DNA from: Gloeophyllum trabeum ATCC 11539
Taxonomy: Eukaryota; Basidiomycota; Agaricomycetes; Gloeophyllales; Gloeophyllaceae
DNA length: 64,000 nucleotides
Reading direction: 5' to 3'
Assembly: GCF_000344685.1 (NCBI RefSeq)
Contig: NW_006920410.1
Location: 3,760,470-3,824,469, forward strand
Shown: positions 21,495 to 33,016 of the stretch, one piece after another
Numbering within the stretch: position 1 is the stretch's first letter
Layout of the letters: every line of letters starts with the position of its first letter
The notes under the pieces: generated by a model
What the model was told of the DNA's origin: nothing
Database searches by the model: none
The model's input: the letters and a program-made list of their open reading frames with translations, nothing else
Position numbers and translations under genes: made by a program

Positions 21495-24400
21495 ATGTCG
21501 GCACCCAGTGCTCCGGGAAACCCCTCTCTGGCTGACGCCGATACTGGTATTCGCGTCGTTGTAACGCCTACGCAATCCGCATATTTCGCTGGCGAAACAT
21601 TCTCTGTATCTATAACAATCACGAATACCCGTCCTGTACATGCACCATGGCCTTCCTCCGGATCCCAGTCACATACCCACAAACGAGCATCCCATAGCAT
21701 CAGCTCGGCACCTCTTGCCCGACCTCCCACTTCACCTGGAACTCCGCGGACAGCGGTCACCCCCATCCCAGCCTTGAAACACGACACCAAGGACAGTACA
21801 CCGAAGAGAAGAAGATTAATAGGAAAGGCGCCTGCCAACGGAACTGACGCTGGACCGGACTTCCTGGATCAAAGCCGGAAACGGCTCTTAGCCAAGTCTT
21901 TGTCAGTTTCCCTGTCTCCCAAGGAATTGGAGGAGAGGTTTGGACGCTCAAATGGGGGCGCACCGCTTGCTGCGCAGAGTTCGCATTATTGTGAGTTGGG
22001 TCGTGTTATGTATCAGTTATCCCAGTGCTGAATGAGTCAATGAGCATCACCTTCGAACCAGCCCCCAGGTGCACTCGCACGGACGCCTACGTTGTCTATC
22101 GCTCCAAATCATCCCCACGCTCGGAAGAAGTCAGTTCTGAACGGACAGTTACATCTGAATGAACCGCAGCAGCCACCTTCGTCCCCCACATTGGCGTCGC
22201 CTGATCCGTCTTCGTCCAAGCTCTCACTGTCTTTAGACACCATCTCAGAATCCAGCTCAACGTCTGCTCCTCAGACCCCGTCTCTACAATCTCCGAATCC
22301 TGGTCTTGCTTCTCTACCGAATCAGATCCGAAAGTCAGGGCTATCTGTGAACGGTAACCACAGGCATCACCGTCCTCCGCCTTTACCTCACCCAGACGCC
22401 CGGTCGTACGACCACGCATCGCAGGCACCGAAAACGTCTCAGCATGGCCTCGGAAATGGGGTTCCGTCGCAATCACATCTGGCTGTTCCTCGCACAGCGT
22501 TCTCCTCGAGCTTTCCGCAATCAAATAACGAACTCGTATTATATTCGTATGCGCAGCTCTCCGGGTCGCTTACAATCACGCCCGTCCCAGGACTAAGCCC
22601 GAGCACTCCCGATACTGCGCGCACGCTATCCGCTCTGAGATCGACGTTGCTGCGCCAGGGCGCCATGGGTGGTGGATCAATGGACATAACGTCTTCGATC
22701 GACCCGCAGCAAGCCAAACAGCATGCTCGCAAACGGTCGCATGTCCGATCCGCTTCGTACACATCAGGCTTGCTGTCTATGCTCTCCCCGACGTCGCTTC
22801 TCTCTTCTCCCAATCCCAGCGGAGCGGAGCAAAGTCACCCATGGTCTCGCCGACGCGGTCAAACCCCCTCTATGTCTAGTACGCTGTCTCTGCCTGGCAC
22901 GAGTAGCAGCGGAGGCGTTGGCCTGGGTTTTGGTGCCGTCAATGAGGAAGTTGACCCAGAGACTCCGCTGCCTGTGCTGGAGGTACCGCCTTCAATGTTA
23001 GCGGTGGATCTCATGCTAGGTCCCGGGGAGACTCGGACATGTAAGTGGTGTAGGCCCTTTAACGCTGGAATCATTGCCACTTTTAGCTGACATCGGTGAC
23101 ATTCTTCTTGTTCTTGCCGTTGTACACAGATACTTACACTGTGCAGCTCCCTGATGCGATACCGCCCACCTACAAAGGCCGGGTTTTCAGATTCTCATAC
23201 GAATTCACTGTTGGGGTATGTCGATCTAGGGCGGCAAGCCAACAACCCTCGAGTCCTGTAGGTAGACCTGGCACGGGTGCGCAAAGTAGCAGCAGGGTCA
23301 TGAAAGTACCTGTGAGAATCTACAATTTCGTGTCAGGTAGGTTCAGCCTCCCTCGTCCACCAGTGAGTGTTATTCACTATTTTTCTAGTCCAGAGACCTC
23401 CGTGTCCGTACGATCTGATGTGGCCAGTCACTACGCGAAATCGACACATGTCTCTGGCGCAAGCCAAGGTAAGCGAAGAGGATCGTAGGATTGAGAAGGG
23501 CACATCCAGTGGGTGTAAGTTCAATCTATAATCACGGCGCGAAATCTAGTCATCATACGGATTCAGCTTCCTCGAAGTCGCGCGTGGCCGGGTCGCTCGA
23601 AGGTGTACGCGAGTATGCTCTACGCCTTCTCTCCTCCTTCCCGGACCCACGATCTCCCGAACTCGAAGTGGATGGTACTCTACCTGTAGGTGCCCTTTCA
23701 CCGTTCGCGGAGAGTCCTGAACGGGAGCGGGAGCCGGAGGGATCGTTAAGAGGCTGCCGAGAGGCTGTGGAAATCCTTACGAGGAATCAGAAGAAAGGTT
23801 TGACTGTCAGACAAACACCTGAAGTTCATGTCGTCTGACCATCTTACAGTGTCTTATGATGTGAACAAGGACGGTGTGCAGGTTGCCGTCCTAACCTTCA
23901 CCAAGTCCGCCTATAGGCTTGGAGAGACGGTCCTGGGCGTAGTGGAACTCAATAGTCCCAGTACTCGTGGCCGAGTGCTCAAGGTTAGCCGCCTACTATC
24001 TTTTGAATATAGCGCCAGAGTAACTGAAGTATGGCAATACTCGTACAGCTTTCCGCTATGCTCGAAGCTCACGAGTCACTGCCTGCCTCTATTGCAATGA
24101 GTGGCAATTCACGACAGTTACGTCGTGTGCACGCTGAACATCATTCATCATTCATTCCTTCGATGTTACGTACGACCTTCGCGCTGGACATCCCACCTGA
24201 TGCTAGTCCCGCGTTCCAGGTGGACCTGGAGGAAGGCGCGGCCGCTGGCAACAGAGCAAGTGCCGGCGGTCTAGAGTGGAAGGTGCGGCTTTGTCTCCTC
24301 GTCGCTGTTGCTTCGTCCCCTTCGAAGACGGGTCAAGAGGGAAAGCTGAAGCACCTGGTCCGCGACGGGCCCAGAGGAGAATGGGCTACAGCCTGGAGGG

Positions 24401-24720
24401 CGAGTCCTAGCATCGCCCCGATGGAGAAACTGGGTCCATCACGGAACCAGAATCAGACGACCGTGACCCCGGGCGGAACAATGATGTCATGGGCAAGCTA
24501 CTTTGCCTCCTTCGTTGGGACGGCAGGCGAGACTGGGTATCACGACGGAGACGAGGTGGTAGACGACGAGGTCGCCGTGGAAGAAACACAGGATACGGGC
24601 GCCGTCGTGGAGGACAAATGGCAGGAGCTTAAGGTAGAGACGGTGGAATGCGAGGTCCCGATAAAGGTCTGGCCTGGGAACACCGCGTTCAAGGCGATGG
24701 AAGTGGTCTTTGACGTGTGA
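21495..24720 (+). CDS. RGP1: RGP1, subunit of the Ric1-Rgp1 guanine-nucleotide exchange factor
   Basis: Rgp1 together with Ric1 activates the Rab GTPase Ypt6/Rab6 for retrograde transport to the Golgi (known for the family). The protein starts at ATG 21495 with an arrestin-like strand pattern (IRVVVTPTQSAYFAGETFSV). Further exons lie at about 22090-23040, 23130-23340, 23390-23500, 23560-23800 and 23850-24720. The middle is a long Ser/Pro-rich insert (22100-22900). The Rgp1 core resumes with TVQLPDAIPPTYKGRVFRFSYEF (23136-23205), VPVRIYNFVS, VSYDVNKDGVQVAVLTFTKSAYRLGETVLGVVE and HSSFIPSMLRTTFALDIPP, ending in VEVPIKVWPGNTAFK-like text before TGA at 24718. About six short introns are visible; exact borders are approximate. 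Confidence 0.85.
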
Positions 24721-25761
24721 GACGAAGCACGGGCGTTCAATTGAAGATTGGAGAGTGTTTATGACGAGAAGCCGGCGAGCGCGCCTATGGCGAGGTTATC
24801 GGGCGCATCCGAGAAGGACGGTGCCTTGCGGCGTTTCTGCATTCTCCCGGCGCCTGTTCTGCTCAGCTCGTTCATAGCAAGCTCCACTGGCGGTGAGTCA
24901 GATCAATCCCGAGGTCGCTGCTGGTCGCTGCTGCACTGCCTACGCCCGCCAGTCTCAGGTACCCGACACATTTGATGAAGGATGCCGAAAGGGGCTCGCC
25001 GGCCAATTGCTGATGGGCTTGACGTGACGTCGGGGTCTTGTGAATTCGAAGGCTACAAGTGGACGCTACGAGGAAGATCCGGGGTAAAGAAGGTTTGGTT
25101 CAGCAGGCGAAAAAACAGGTGTATGGCCTATGATACTGCCGCCCATTGAATGTGTACATATGGTAGCTGCTTCGGATGTTTGAGACCTGAGAACAGGTAA
25201 ATTTTTGTGTTGGTCGGAAGCGTTTAGTGCAAGACTGGCAGCTGGAACTTATAAAGGGTGATCGTGCATGTGACCACCGGCTGACCCAAAAGGGGTCAGG
25301 TGGTTAGAACTGCCTCCCACCCATGATGGCCCGCGTTAGAAAGTCTATCGTGCTCCTCTCTTTCTCCCCATAGACTCTTGTACAATTTCAGCCGGTTCTG
25401 CTGTCTGTACACCATCTAGACGTCTTGCTCTTTTTATCCTATTTTTCCAGCGGTCTGCCGTCTCAATATTGCTATAGAACACTTTGGGTACCGGTGGGGT
25501 CTCGTTGGGTCGAATACGTGGACACAGATAGGATTCATCCGCCAGAAGATTAGGTACGTGTACAGTTCAGTGCTTGAGGGGTCGCGTGCTCAGACGCATT
25601 GCGTATAGACCGCCGACCGAATATAGAGCTGTTGGATTGCGGCCAAGAAGTCCGTACTTAGTCGAAGAACTGCTGGGTTAGATCACAAGACGTTCGGAAA
25701 GCTGGCGACTCTCCAAAATTATCAGGACCTTCTGAATCTCGGTGTACCTTCTGTCATCAAG
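24721..25761. other. Intergenic region between RGP1 and the PSP1-domain gene
   Basis: No gene recognised. A pyrimidine-rich tract (about 25340-25450: ctcctctctttctccc, ctctttttatcc) precedes the next gene and may belong to its promoter or 5' leader. Confidence 0.4.
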
Positions 25762-28068
25762 ATGGACGAACCAAACGGTCACCACCAGCACCAATCAGAT
25801 GACGCCGACCGAACCAACAGGTTCCTTGCTCTTAACCACGACCAGTCTCCATCAATCAGCCTGAGAGAGAGGGCCGCTAGCCAGCCTCCGCGTACAGGGA
25901 ATCCCAACCTCTTCTCGTCCCTGTATCGCCAGACGAGCTTCGGCGCCGGCAGTTCACCGTGGGGTAGCGGGAGCTCGCAGCAGCGCTTCTTGTCTGGCCT
26001 CAGCCCAGGCTCTCTCCCTGGTCTACCTTCATCCGTCCCTACGAGGAGCTCTTCGTTCTCTACCTCTCCCAATACGTCGACCCTGTCTAATATGATGCGC
26101 GAGCAGTACCGCGGCGGCTTCCCGTCGACATTCGAGGATGATGAATCAGAAGCGTTGTCAGATACGTATGATGAGCGTTTCATTCCGCAGTCAATACCGT
26201 CGAGGGGGCGCACGTATGCCTCTGATCTTGCACGCAGTAGGTCTCAGTCCTTGGCTACGACGCGACCGACGCCGATCGGGAGTCCTTACGAACGTTCTGG
26301 TCTAGGCCCCAGCTGGGCGGAGTCCAACTACGCCTCCAGCGCGCAGAACATCACTGGCTCTCGTTATGGTGACCTCAGACCACCAGGCAGCAGCCGGTAT
26401 GGTTCTCTTGGGCCCTCGGGCAAATCGTCGAGTCATATTCACTCTTTCTCGCCGACCGGCGGTGATGTCGGCGACGGCTTTTCTAGCAGGCAGAGCACCG
26501 ACATCTCGAACATGAGCCCGTTCATGCGCGACGTTGAGCAGATCCTCCTCGACGACGGGTCCGCGTTCCGCGAGCTCTGGGCGGGCATGCACCCGCCGCG
26601 CGACGAGAACGGGCACGGCGGCAGCGGCACGACGAGTCGCAGACACAGCGTAAGTGTGGTGCAGCCGCGACGGGGGATCGTGGGCTTCAACGCGCCGGGG
26701 CTCGAGGGCGCCGAGGAGAGCAGCCGGCCGGGCATGATGCATTCGTCTTCCTTCTCGGGCGGAGGCCTGCTCTTGACGGACGACGATCTTGTGGGAAGCC
26801 TCAACATGCTAAACATAAATGACAGACCGGGTCCGTCGTCATCGAGTTCTCAGCATCCCCCCAGCCAGCCCTCCTCTCTGCCCATATACGCCCCGCTCTC
26901 GCGGCACCCGCCGCCGCAGGATCGGATGTCGCCTTATCAACAGCTCAATCTGAACATCCCGTCGAACGGCGTGCAGTACGCGTCTCGGCAGAGTCTACGC
27001 TCGCCGAGCGACAATGGGTATTCCGCTAGCGGCACAAGCCCGGCTCGCAGCACCATCCTCGAGCACGAAGCGCAGTACCAGAATGCTGCGCGGCTGTCTC
27101 AGCTACAGCAGCAGGCCGAGAACTTGATCTCCCCGTCGTTCAGTCGCCCCGCCTACACGTCGAGTGGGCTGCCCACGCCCATCTCTCCCACCGGCACGCG
27201 TGGCTTGCAGCATGGCCAGCAGCAGGCGTTCTACACCGGATCGCCGACAGTTCATCGAAGGGCTTCGAATGCGGAGCTGCCCAGCGTCAGTGAGCTTGGA
27301 AAAGGCGTCCCGCTATCCTCGGTGCCGCCGTCATGCCCGTTATACATCGTCGAGTTCAAAGCGGGCCGGACGGATCTGTTCTACTGCACCGATCTGTCTC
27401 TTGACATCCGAGTCGGGGATCTGGTCATCGTTGAGGCGGACCGCGGGAAGGACCTCGGCAAGGTGGTGAACGACAGCATCACGCTCGCCGAGGTGGAGGC
27501 GTTCCAGAAGCAGCAGCAGGCGAAGAACGCCGGTGGGTACGGTGACAGCTCGCCGACGACGCCTGGGGGCCCGCACCCCGGTGGGAAGAAGGACATCAAT
27601 CCGAAGCGGATATATGGAAAAGCAGGGCCCCAGGATACGCAGTACGTCTTGCGCTGTTGTCATGGTGCCAAATACTAATGAAAGCGCAATTGATTTCTTT
27701 ATAGGTTGTTGGTGACGAAGATGCAGGATGAGGTGAAGGCGCTACAGTTGTGCCAGAGTAAGGTGCGGCAAAAGAAGCTTCCGATGGAAGTCATCGATGC
27801 AGAGTACCAGTGGTGAGCGGTGTTGGTTACCTGCTTTTACGGGGGCTCATCTGCCTGGCTATAGGGATCGACGCAAGTTGACGTTTTATTTTATTGCGGA
27901 GAAGCGGATCGACTTCCGTGAGTTGGTCCGTGAGCTGTTCCGGTGCGTCTTGTATATCATCTCACCGCCTTGATTGCTGAATTGCTAACGACTCATCGCA
28001 TCAGGCTATACAAAACGAGAATATGGATGGCATCGTTGGGTGGTCCCGGCGGCTACGACCAACAGTAG
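25762..28068 (+). CDS. PSP1 C-terminal domain protein
   Basis: Long Ser/Pro/Gln-rich N-terminal region (residues 1 to about 520) followed by the conserved PSP1 domain. That domain begins YIVEFKAGRTDLFYC, continues VGDLVIVEADRGKDLGKVV (27340-27470) and is completed over three small exons: KMQDEVKALQLCQSKVRQKK (about 27708-27812), DRRKLTFYFIAEKRIDFREL (about 27860-27940) and LYKTRIWMASLGG (about 28005-28068). Exon 1 ends at 27641 before a GTACGT donor. Yeast Psp1 is a multicopy suppressor of polymerase-alpha mutants found with mRNA granules; the bacterial YaaT/PSP1 relatives act in RNA and sporulation control. The biochemical role in this fungus is not known. The ATG at 25762 is the first in frame. 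Confidence 0.88.
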
Positions 28069-29065
28069 GCTCTAGACGCGGTTCCAGGACGTCCCCCCGT
28101 CCTCCTTGTATGACCAGCACGATCTCCAAGAAATCCCAAGAAGCTTTGTCCACTATCTACTGTCTACAGGTTCACTCATACAGTTAGATACCAATCTTGT
28201 TATACTTCCTACAGGCGCTGCAGCACATCTTCCGTCCGGTTCGTATTGTGTACTTCTAGTCATCTTTACTGTTTGTCGTTGCGGGGAACTATGTTTGACG
28301 TCTGTTAGGACATTCACCCTTTTGATATATCCTGATCTGCTCTAATGCATGCATATTAAATGTACATTAGTATTATTGCTGTATGATGTAAGGTCGTCTC
28401 TCACTGGTCATACTTTCGTTCGATGCAAGAAGGAATATACAAACACATTTTATAGTCTAGGCCGATGTGGGGAAGACGGTGATCCACTGACGTACTTAGT
28501 ACACATCAAGAGGGACTTGCATAAAATGAACGGTCGCGTTGTCCGAACGTTAACATTGGCAGCTCCGTATGCATGGGGTTGAGTGGCTAGTACTAGTGCG
28601 GCGGAACATCTGTACCATACGGGGAATACTTACACTTGTCGGTAGTCCCTGATGAACTGAATTTTGTTAATATTGTACAATCACGGTGGGCAGCATAGTG
28701 ACTAGTGCTTGGAACACGACATCAATCTGAGAAAACAAGTTCACATGGTGTGGGGCAAAGTACGGCTCTGTAAAACACCGGGCAAGCAACCCTTTATTTC
28801 CATGATGGTAAGGTATCGCCCAAGCGTGCAAAAGTAACACGCCATAAGCATCACCATGAGCAGTACCAATTTTGTATGTGTCCGCAATCCTGATGGAGCT
28901 ATAGTTGGGAATATATTCCACTACGAGAGGTACATGACATAGCGATGGGCGACAGAGAAGGACAACATGCACTTACAGCAAAGCAACGATTAGCGATATA
29001 CGACCCATCAGAGACGGGAGATAGAGCACGACGGAAGGTTGCGGTAGACAAAGACCAAGTACCTC
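28069..29065. other. Intergenic region downstream of the PSP1-domain gene and FunK1 copy 2 (tail to tail)
   Basis: No gene seen. From about 28,950 rightwards the sequence is the 3' flank of FunK1 copy 2 and resembles the flank of copy 1, marking one edge of the inverted duplication. Confidence 0.45.
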
Positions 29066-31609
29066 CTACTTTCCACGGTGCCGCTTAGCTTCGGATGAGG
29101 TTGGGGCTGTTCTCTGACTCCAGGAGGAAGCAGAAGACGATGGATGGGGAGAGTGCAAGGTAAATGCGTCGCTTCGCCAACCAGCATTCTGCGATTCCGG
29201 AAAGATGCCAGACTCAGTATATCCGTCGTCGTCATCTTCTTGCGCCGTGTCCTTGCGCGTCCTCTTGCGACCGCGCGAACCAGTGCTCGAAATCTGCACC
29301 CGAGCGCGTGAGGGACTAGGAGAGTAAGAGCTGTCAGAGCTATCTTCCTCTGCCTCGCTCGATTCGTCCTCGTCCGGCACATCGTCGTCTTCGGCGACCT
29401 GGTCTTCCTCAGGCTCCTCCCCAACGTCGTCCTCAGACTCTTTGCCAGAGCCATCCTCAGAATCTTCCTCAACCTCGTCCTCAGAAGCCTCCTCTTTCTG
29501 ATTCTTTTTCTTTGATGTCTCCAGGTATGAGCGAGTGTGGTACTGGCGCACGGCGCTGATCGGCTTCTCGGATTGACCCTGCACCGAGCCAGGCGCGTTC
29601 TCCGGGGTTTCCTCTTCTTCTAAGGCATCGTGCGTCTCTTGCAGAATACGAACAACCTCATCGTGGGTGGCCGGACTGCCTTTCTTGAACAGTATATAGC
29701 GCCATCGGTCCAGGCACGGCTTCAGGTCCTCAAAATACGGCGACACCCGTACAAGCGTGTTAGGCCAACCCTTGTCACTGTCAACGCTAGACTTGTTCTG
29801 CGCCACCTCTTCGAAGCTGCCTTCGGTCCAGTGGTACAGTGGAGTCTGCTTGAAAGAGATACGTCTTTCCGAGTTTCTGGGGCCATCATAGAGAACACAG
29901 ATCCAGAAGAGCACATAGAAGAAAGACTCAAGATCCCATTCGGGTCTATGCGACACCCCCCCACCACCCCACAGAAGGTCCAGGGCCATGAAGGGGGTAG
30001 TTCCCTATGCCCTCGTGAGTTTACATGGATATTTCATGTGCCCATGGCTACTCACAGTGCGCTCAGCTGTGGCAGTCTTCCGTTGCTTCCCCTGCTCCGC
30101 CTCATCCTCTGAATATCGCATTGCATAATCGAGATCAATAAGCACTCCTCGTCGCTGGCCCGCTGCGTCTCTTGTGGCGGCTAGCATGATGTTGTTTAAA
30201 CTGATATCTCGATGAAGTATCCCAACCTTCTCGAGCAGTGCTTTATGCGCTACACGTAACATTCGCAGTCAAGATCCACGTTATCAGGCAGAAGGGGAGC
30301 ACTCACCTTGAATAACGTCTATAAACGCCTTGATCAACTCCCGCTTCGTCTCAAATTCGACGATGGATTCTGCAAAGGGCTGCAACACGAGGCGCCTGTG
30401 TACTCGGCAGTCTTGCTTTGGGTATTTCTTCTTGCCTTTCTTCGCCCTTATCGCAGGTCGTACGAGGTCAGTCGTGTCCTCCTTCCCTCGAAAGGTGAGA
30501 ATCTCCTCGTCTACTAGCTGGCAAACATTCTCGATGCCGGCATTACGTGCCTCCTCCAGAAACTCGGCTTCTGTAAATTCGCGAGTGACGTCTGTCCAGT
30601 AGTCTTTGATAGCATATGTGACGCCATCACGAGTCGCTTGCCAACACGAGGTTCCGCGTCCGAGGATCGAAGGGCTGAAATATATTCGCTTCTTGATCAC
30701 GTACGATTTGCCCTTCACGGTCACAATGCGACTGCCATCGTCGAGGGTGGTGATACTGGGATCGTAGCCAAGATATTCCCGGTCTGAGAACATAATCGCT
30801 GTGAAGATCCGTAAGAACAATCGAGGATCCCTGTGGATGTTGAACATCTCGGAGTACACGTGGCCGGCGCGGTCGAGTATGTGGAGGATGCAATGCTCGC
30901 CTAGAATAGACAGAGACGGGATAAATCGCCTGTCATCCTGGCTTACGTAGATCATGCGGACACCCTCTGCCACAGCCCTTTCAGCTTTTTTCTTGTGCGT
31001 CCGCTTGTTCTTCAGTTCCCAGTGGGAGACGACAGTTTCCCAAGTCTGGGGCGCGTCCTTGTTGAAGATCAGGACGTCGGGGCGACGCTTGTGGCCTGGT
31101 CCGCCAGGGAGCGGGTTTTTATTGCTGGCATAAGCGCCGGTGGCAACCCGTTTGCACTCTTTGCCTACGACTTCCCCGATATTCCCAGCCAGCCCATTGA
31201 GCCAATTAGCTAGCTTTATCTCTTGGTCTCCAAAGTGATTTGACGCCCTGGTTAGGATAGGGCAACCATCCCACCTCTGGCACTCCTGCGAGTATGGAGG
31301 CTTGTCCAGCGTTGCGAGTTTGTCGAAAATGATATCAACAGACGCGGGCAAAGCGTCATCCGGGAAGACGTGTTCGATAAGTTTCGGCATATCCTTGAAT
31401 ATGTGTCCCTGTAGCTCGGTTGCAAGATCTTTTTTAATCTTCTCTTCGTTGTCCTTCCCGTACGACAAGGTAGGCTGTGTTCTCAGCCTGCGGGCCTTCG
31501 TGGGAGTTTCCTGGGACTCAAGCCGTGTAGGAGTCGAGCCCTCGACAGTGTGTGGTCGGGGAGCTTGGAATGTCTTGGCTTTCCTCTTGCTGCTTTTCTT
31601 GCCTGCCAT
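29066..31609 (-). CDS. FunK1 fungal-type protein kinase, copy 2
   Basis: Paralogue of the 16.9-19.6 kb kinase, in opposite orientation. Exons 31609-30307, 30249-30056 and 30004-29066 join in frame to 811 aa, with both introns at the same positions and phases as in copy 1. Kinase signs match: ILGRGTSCW, YAIKDYW, HRDISLNNIML, LIDLDYA. The N-terminal FunK1 region is highly similar (RRPDVLIFNKD, SHWELKN). The acidic linker (about 29330-29520 on the map, rich in EDE/SED) has diverged in length and sequence, whereas the extreme C-terminus (SSTGSRGRKRT, then GYTESGIFPESQNAGW) is nearly the same. All reading frames are open, so this copy appears functional. The start was chosen by alignment with copy 1; an in-frame ATG at 31657 would add 16 residues. 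Confidence 0.9.
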
Positions 31610-31969
31610 AACGTGGGGGCGTGAATGAGGGAGGAAAGAGAGGTGAGCAGTGAACACGCACCACTTATGGAGTTTAAAGAGGCAAACTCCGCGTGGTCAG
31701 CAAGGTCTGCCATCAAATGAACATCGATCAACCATCAGATAAAACACGGACAAACCTGGGCGGCTGCGAGTCCTCAAGTACCCAAAGAGAGAACAAGGAG
31801 CTGCACAGCAACCCTACACGTGGACTAAACGACAGCCTTCTCTTGACTTAAGGTAGTTAACAGATTGTACCGTTGCCTACAGCTCCGCCCTGGCGCGAGG
31901 ATCGATGTATTGATACTTGTAGGGATAGTCGAATGTGGCGCACTTGGGCGGACGCGACGAACTGTCCAA

Positions 31970-31996
31970 CGCGCTGGTCACATTGTCACCAGCGCG
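31970..31996. repeat. CGCGCTGGT/ACCAGCGCG palindrome upstream of FunK1 copy 2
   Basis: cgcgctggt (31970-31978) and accagcgcg (31988-31996) are perfect 9-bp arms around cacattgtc. The site lies at the place homologous to the TGGTCACA pair upstream of copy 1. Confidence 0.55.
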
Positions 31997-32433
31997 TGAC
32001 ATGCGAACATTCCCACACATAGCGTTGACTCCGTTCGGCGCAATGGACGCGGGTGCATACGGGATGGTGGGATCCCTTGAAGCTTGATTGGTTGGGGCCA
32101 TCAGGTCTGTGTAGTGCTTCATAGCTTCCGAGTCATTTATGGCAACTCGCTGATGCACCCGCCGTCGATGGTTACTTTCTCTTTTGATTGAATCCAGGGA
32201 CGGAATATCGTGACCCAAACAAATAGAGTCAAGCTGTCGTGCCACGGGTAACCAGTAAGGCGGGAGACCTTCGAGATTGCGACGCGACCTCAGTCTCATT
32301 TACAGCGACTTTCTGAGAGTTTTATATACTTGTCCATGATTTCACGCTAGTACGCTACCCTTTGACGCCAACTCATGGTGCGCTCTAATCAAAACATGTG
32401 GCATTGCCCGGGAGGTTTTCCTCGACGGACACG

Positions 32434-32637
32434 ATGTCGTCCAGCAATTCAGATGTAGCAGCATCATCTGCGCCATATGACCATCATTATACTCCACTTT
32501 CTCAGCTTGACGACACCTTGCCCGAACATGAAGGAAAGGGCATTCACCTTGGAGTGCCAGCAGCTTGGAAGTCTGACATTTTCAACCTATATCTAGACCA
32601 TTTTCATCTGCATACAAGAAAGCCACAGAAGTCCTGA
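32434..32637 (+). CDS. Small hypothetical protein (67 aa)
   Basis: An open frame begins MSSSNSDVAASSAPYDHHYT and continues with PLSQLDDTLPEHEGKGIHLG up to TGA at 32635-32637. Its composition looks protein-like (hydrophilic start, then an aromatic-rich SDIFNLYLDHFHLH), but no family is recognised. It lies in a segment absent from the paralogous region near 16 kb, so it could be a fragment carried in by an insertion. The frame also opens 12 codons earlier at 32398. Confidence 0.25.
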   Translation: MSSSNSDVAASSAPYDHHYTPLSQLDDTLPEHEGKGIHLGVPAAWKSDIFNLYLDHFHLHTRKPQKS

Positions 32638-33016
32638 CCTCTGGCGACATCGCTGTAAGGTCAAGAATACTTACGCAGATTAATCAGTCTCGAGAGTGCC
32701 TCCAACGAATGCGTCACTATAGGTATCCAGAGGGTGACCGCCTCTAACGCAGCACCCACATTAGTATTGTGAACTTACCCGGAAGGTATCCTCTTCATAT
32801 TCCTGAATTTCTACTCTTATTGCTATCTTATCGAGTCAATAACTAATAAAAGACCTTCTACAGCTGCAAAATGGTATTTATTTTGTATACAACTATACGA
32901 AAAGAAAACCCCAAGGAGTGCGAGTGCGCGAGGACGAATATAAAATCGTGATTACGGAAACCGAAAGGAGAAGGTAAAGGGACCGTTAACGCATGAAGCC
33001 AATTCGAAACAGAGCA

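Larger units (their letters stand above)
31610..33016. other. FunK1 copy 2 promoter and duplication junction
   Basis: About 31610-32050 matches the copy 1 promoter in inverted form, for example a shared cacgtgtagggttgctgtgc tract on the minus strand. A minus-strand frame of 140 codons (31877-32299) covers this homologous stretch, but I find no equivalent open frame in copy 1, so I treat it as non-coding. About 32.3-33.0 kb has no counterpart in copy 1 and looks inserted or replaced; a small open frame is listed separately. Confidence 0.45.

Noticed and set aside
31877..32299. 140-codon minus-strand frame upstream of FunK1 copy 2
   Set aside because: It covers the promoter homology block, but I find no equivalent open frame in copy 1.
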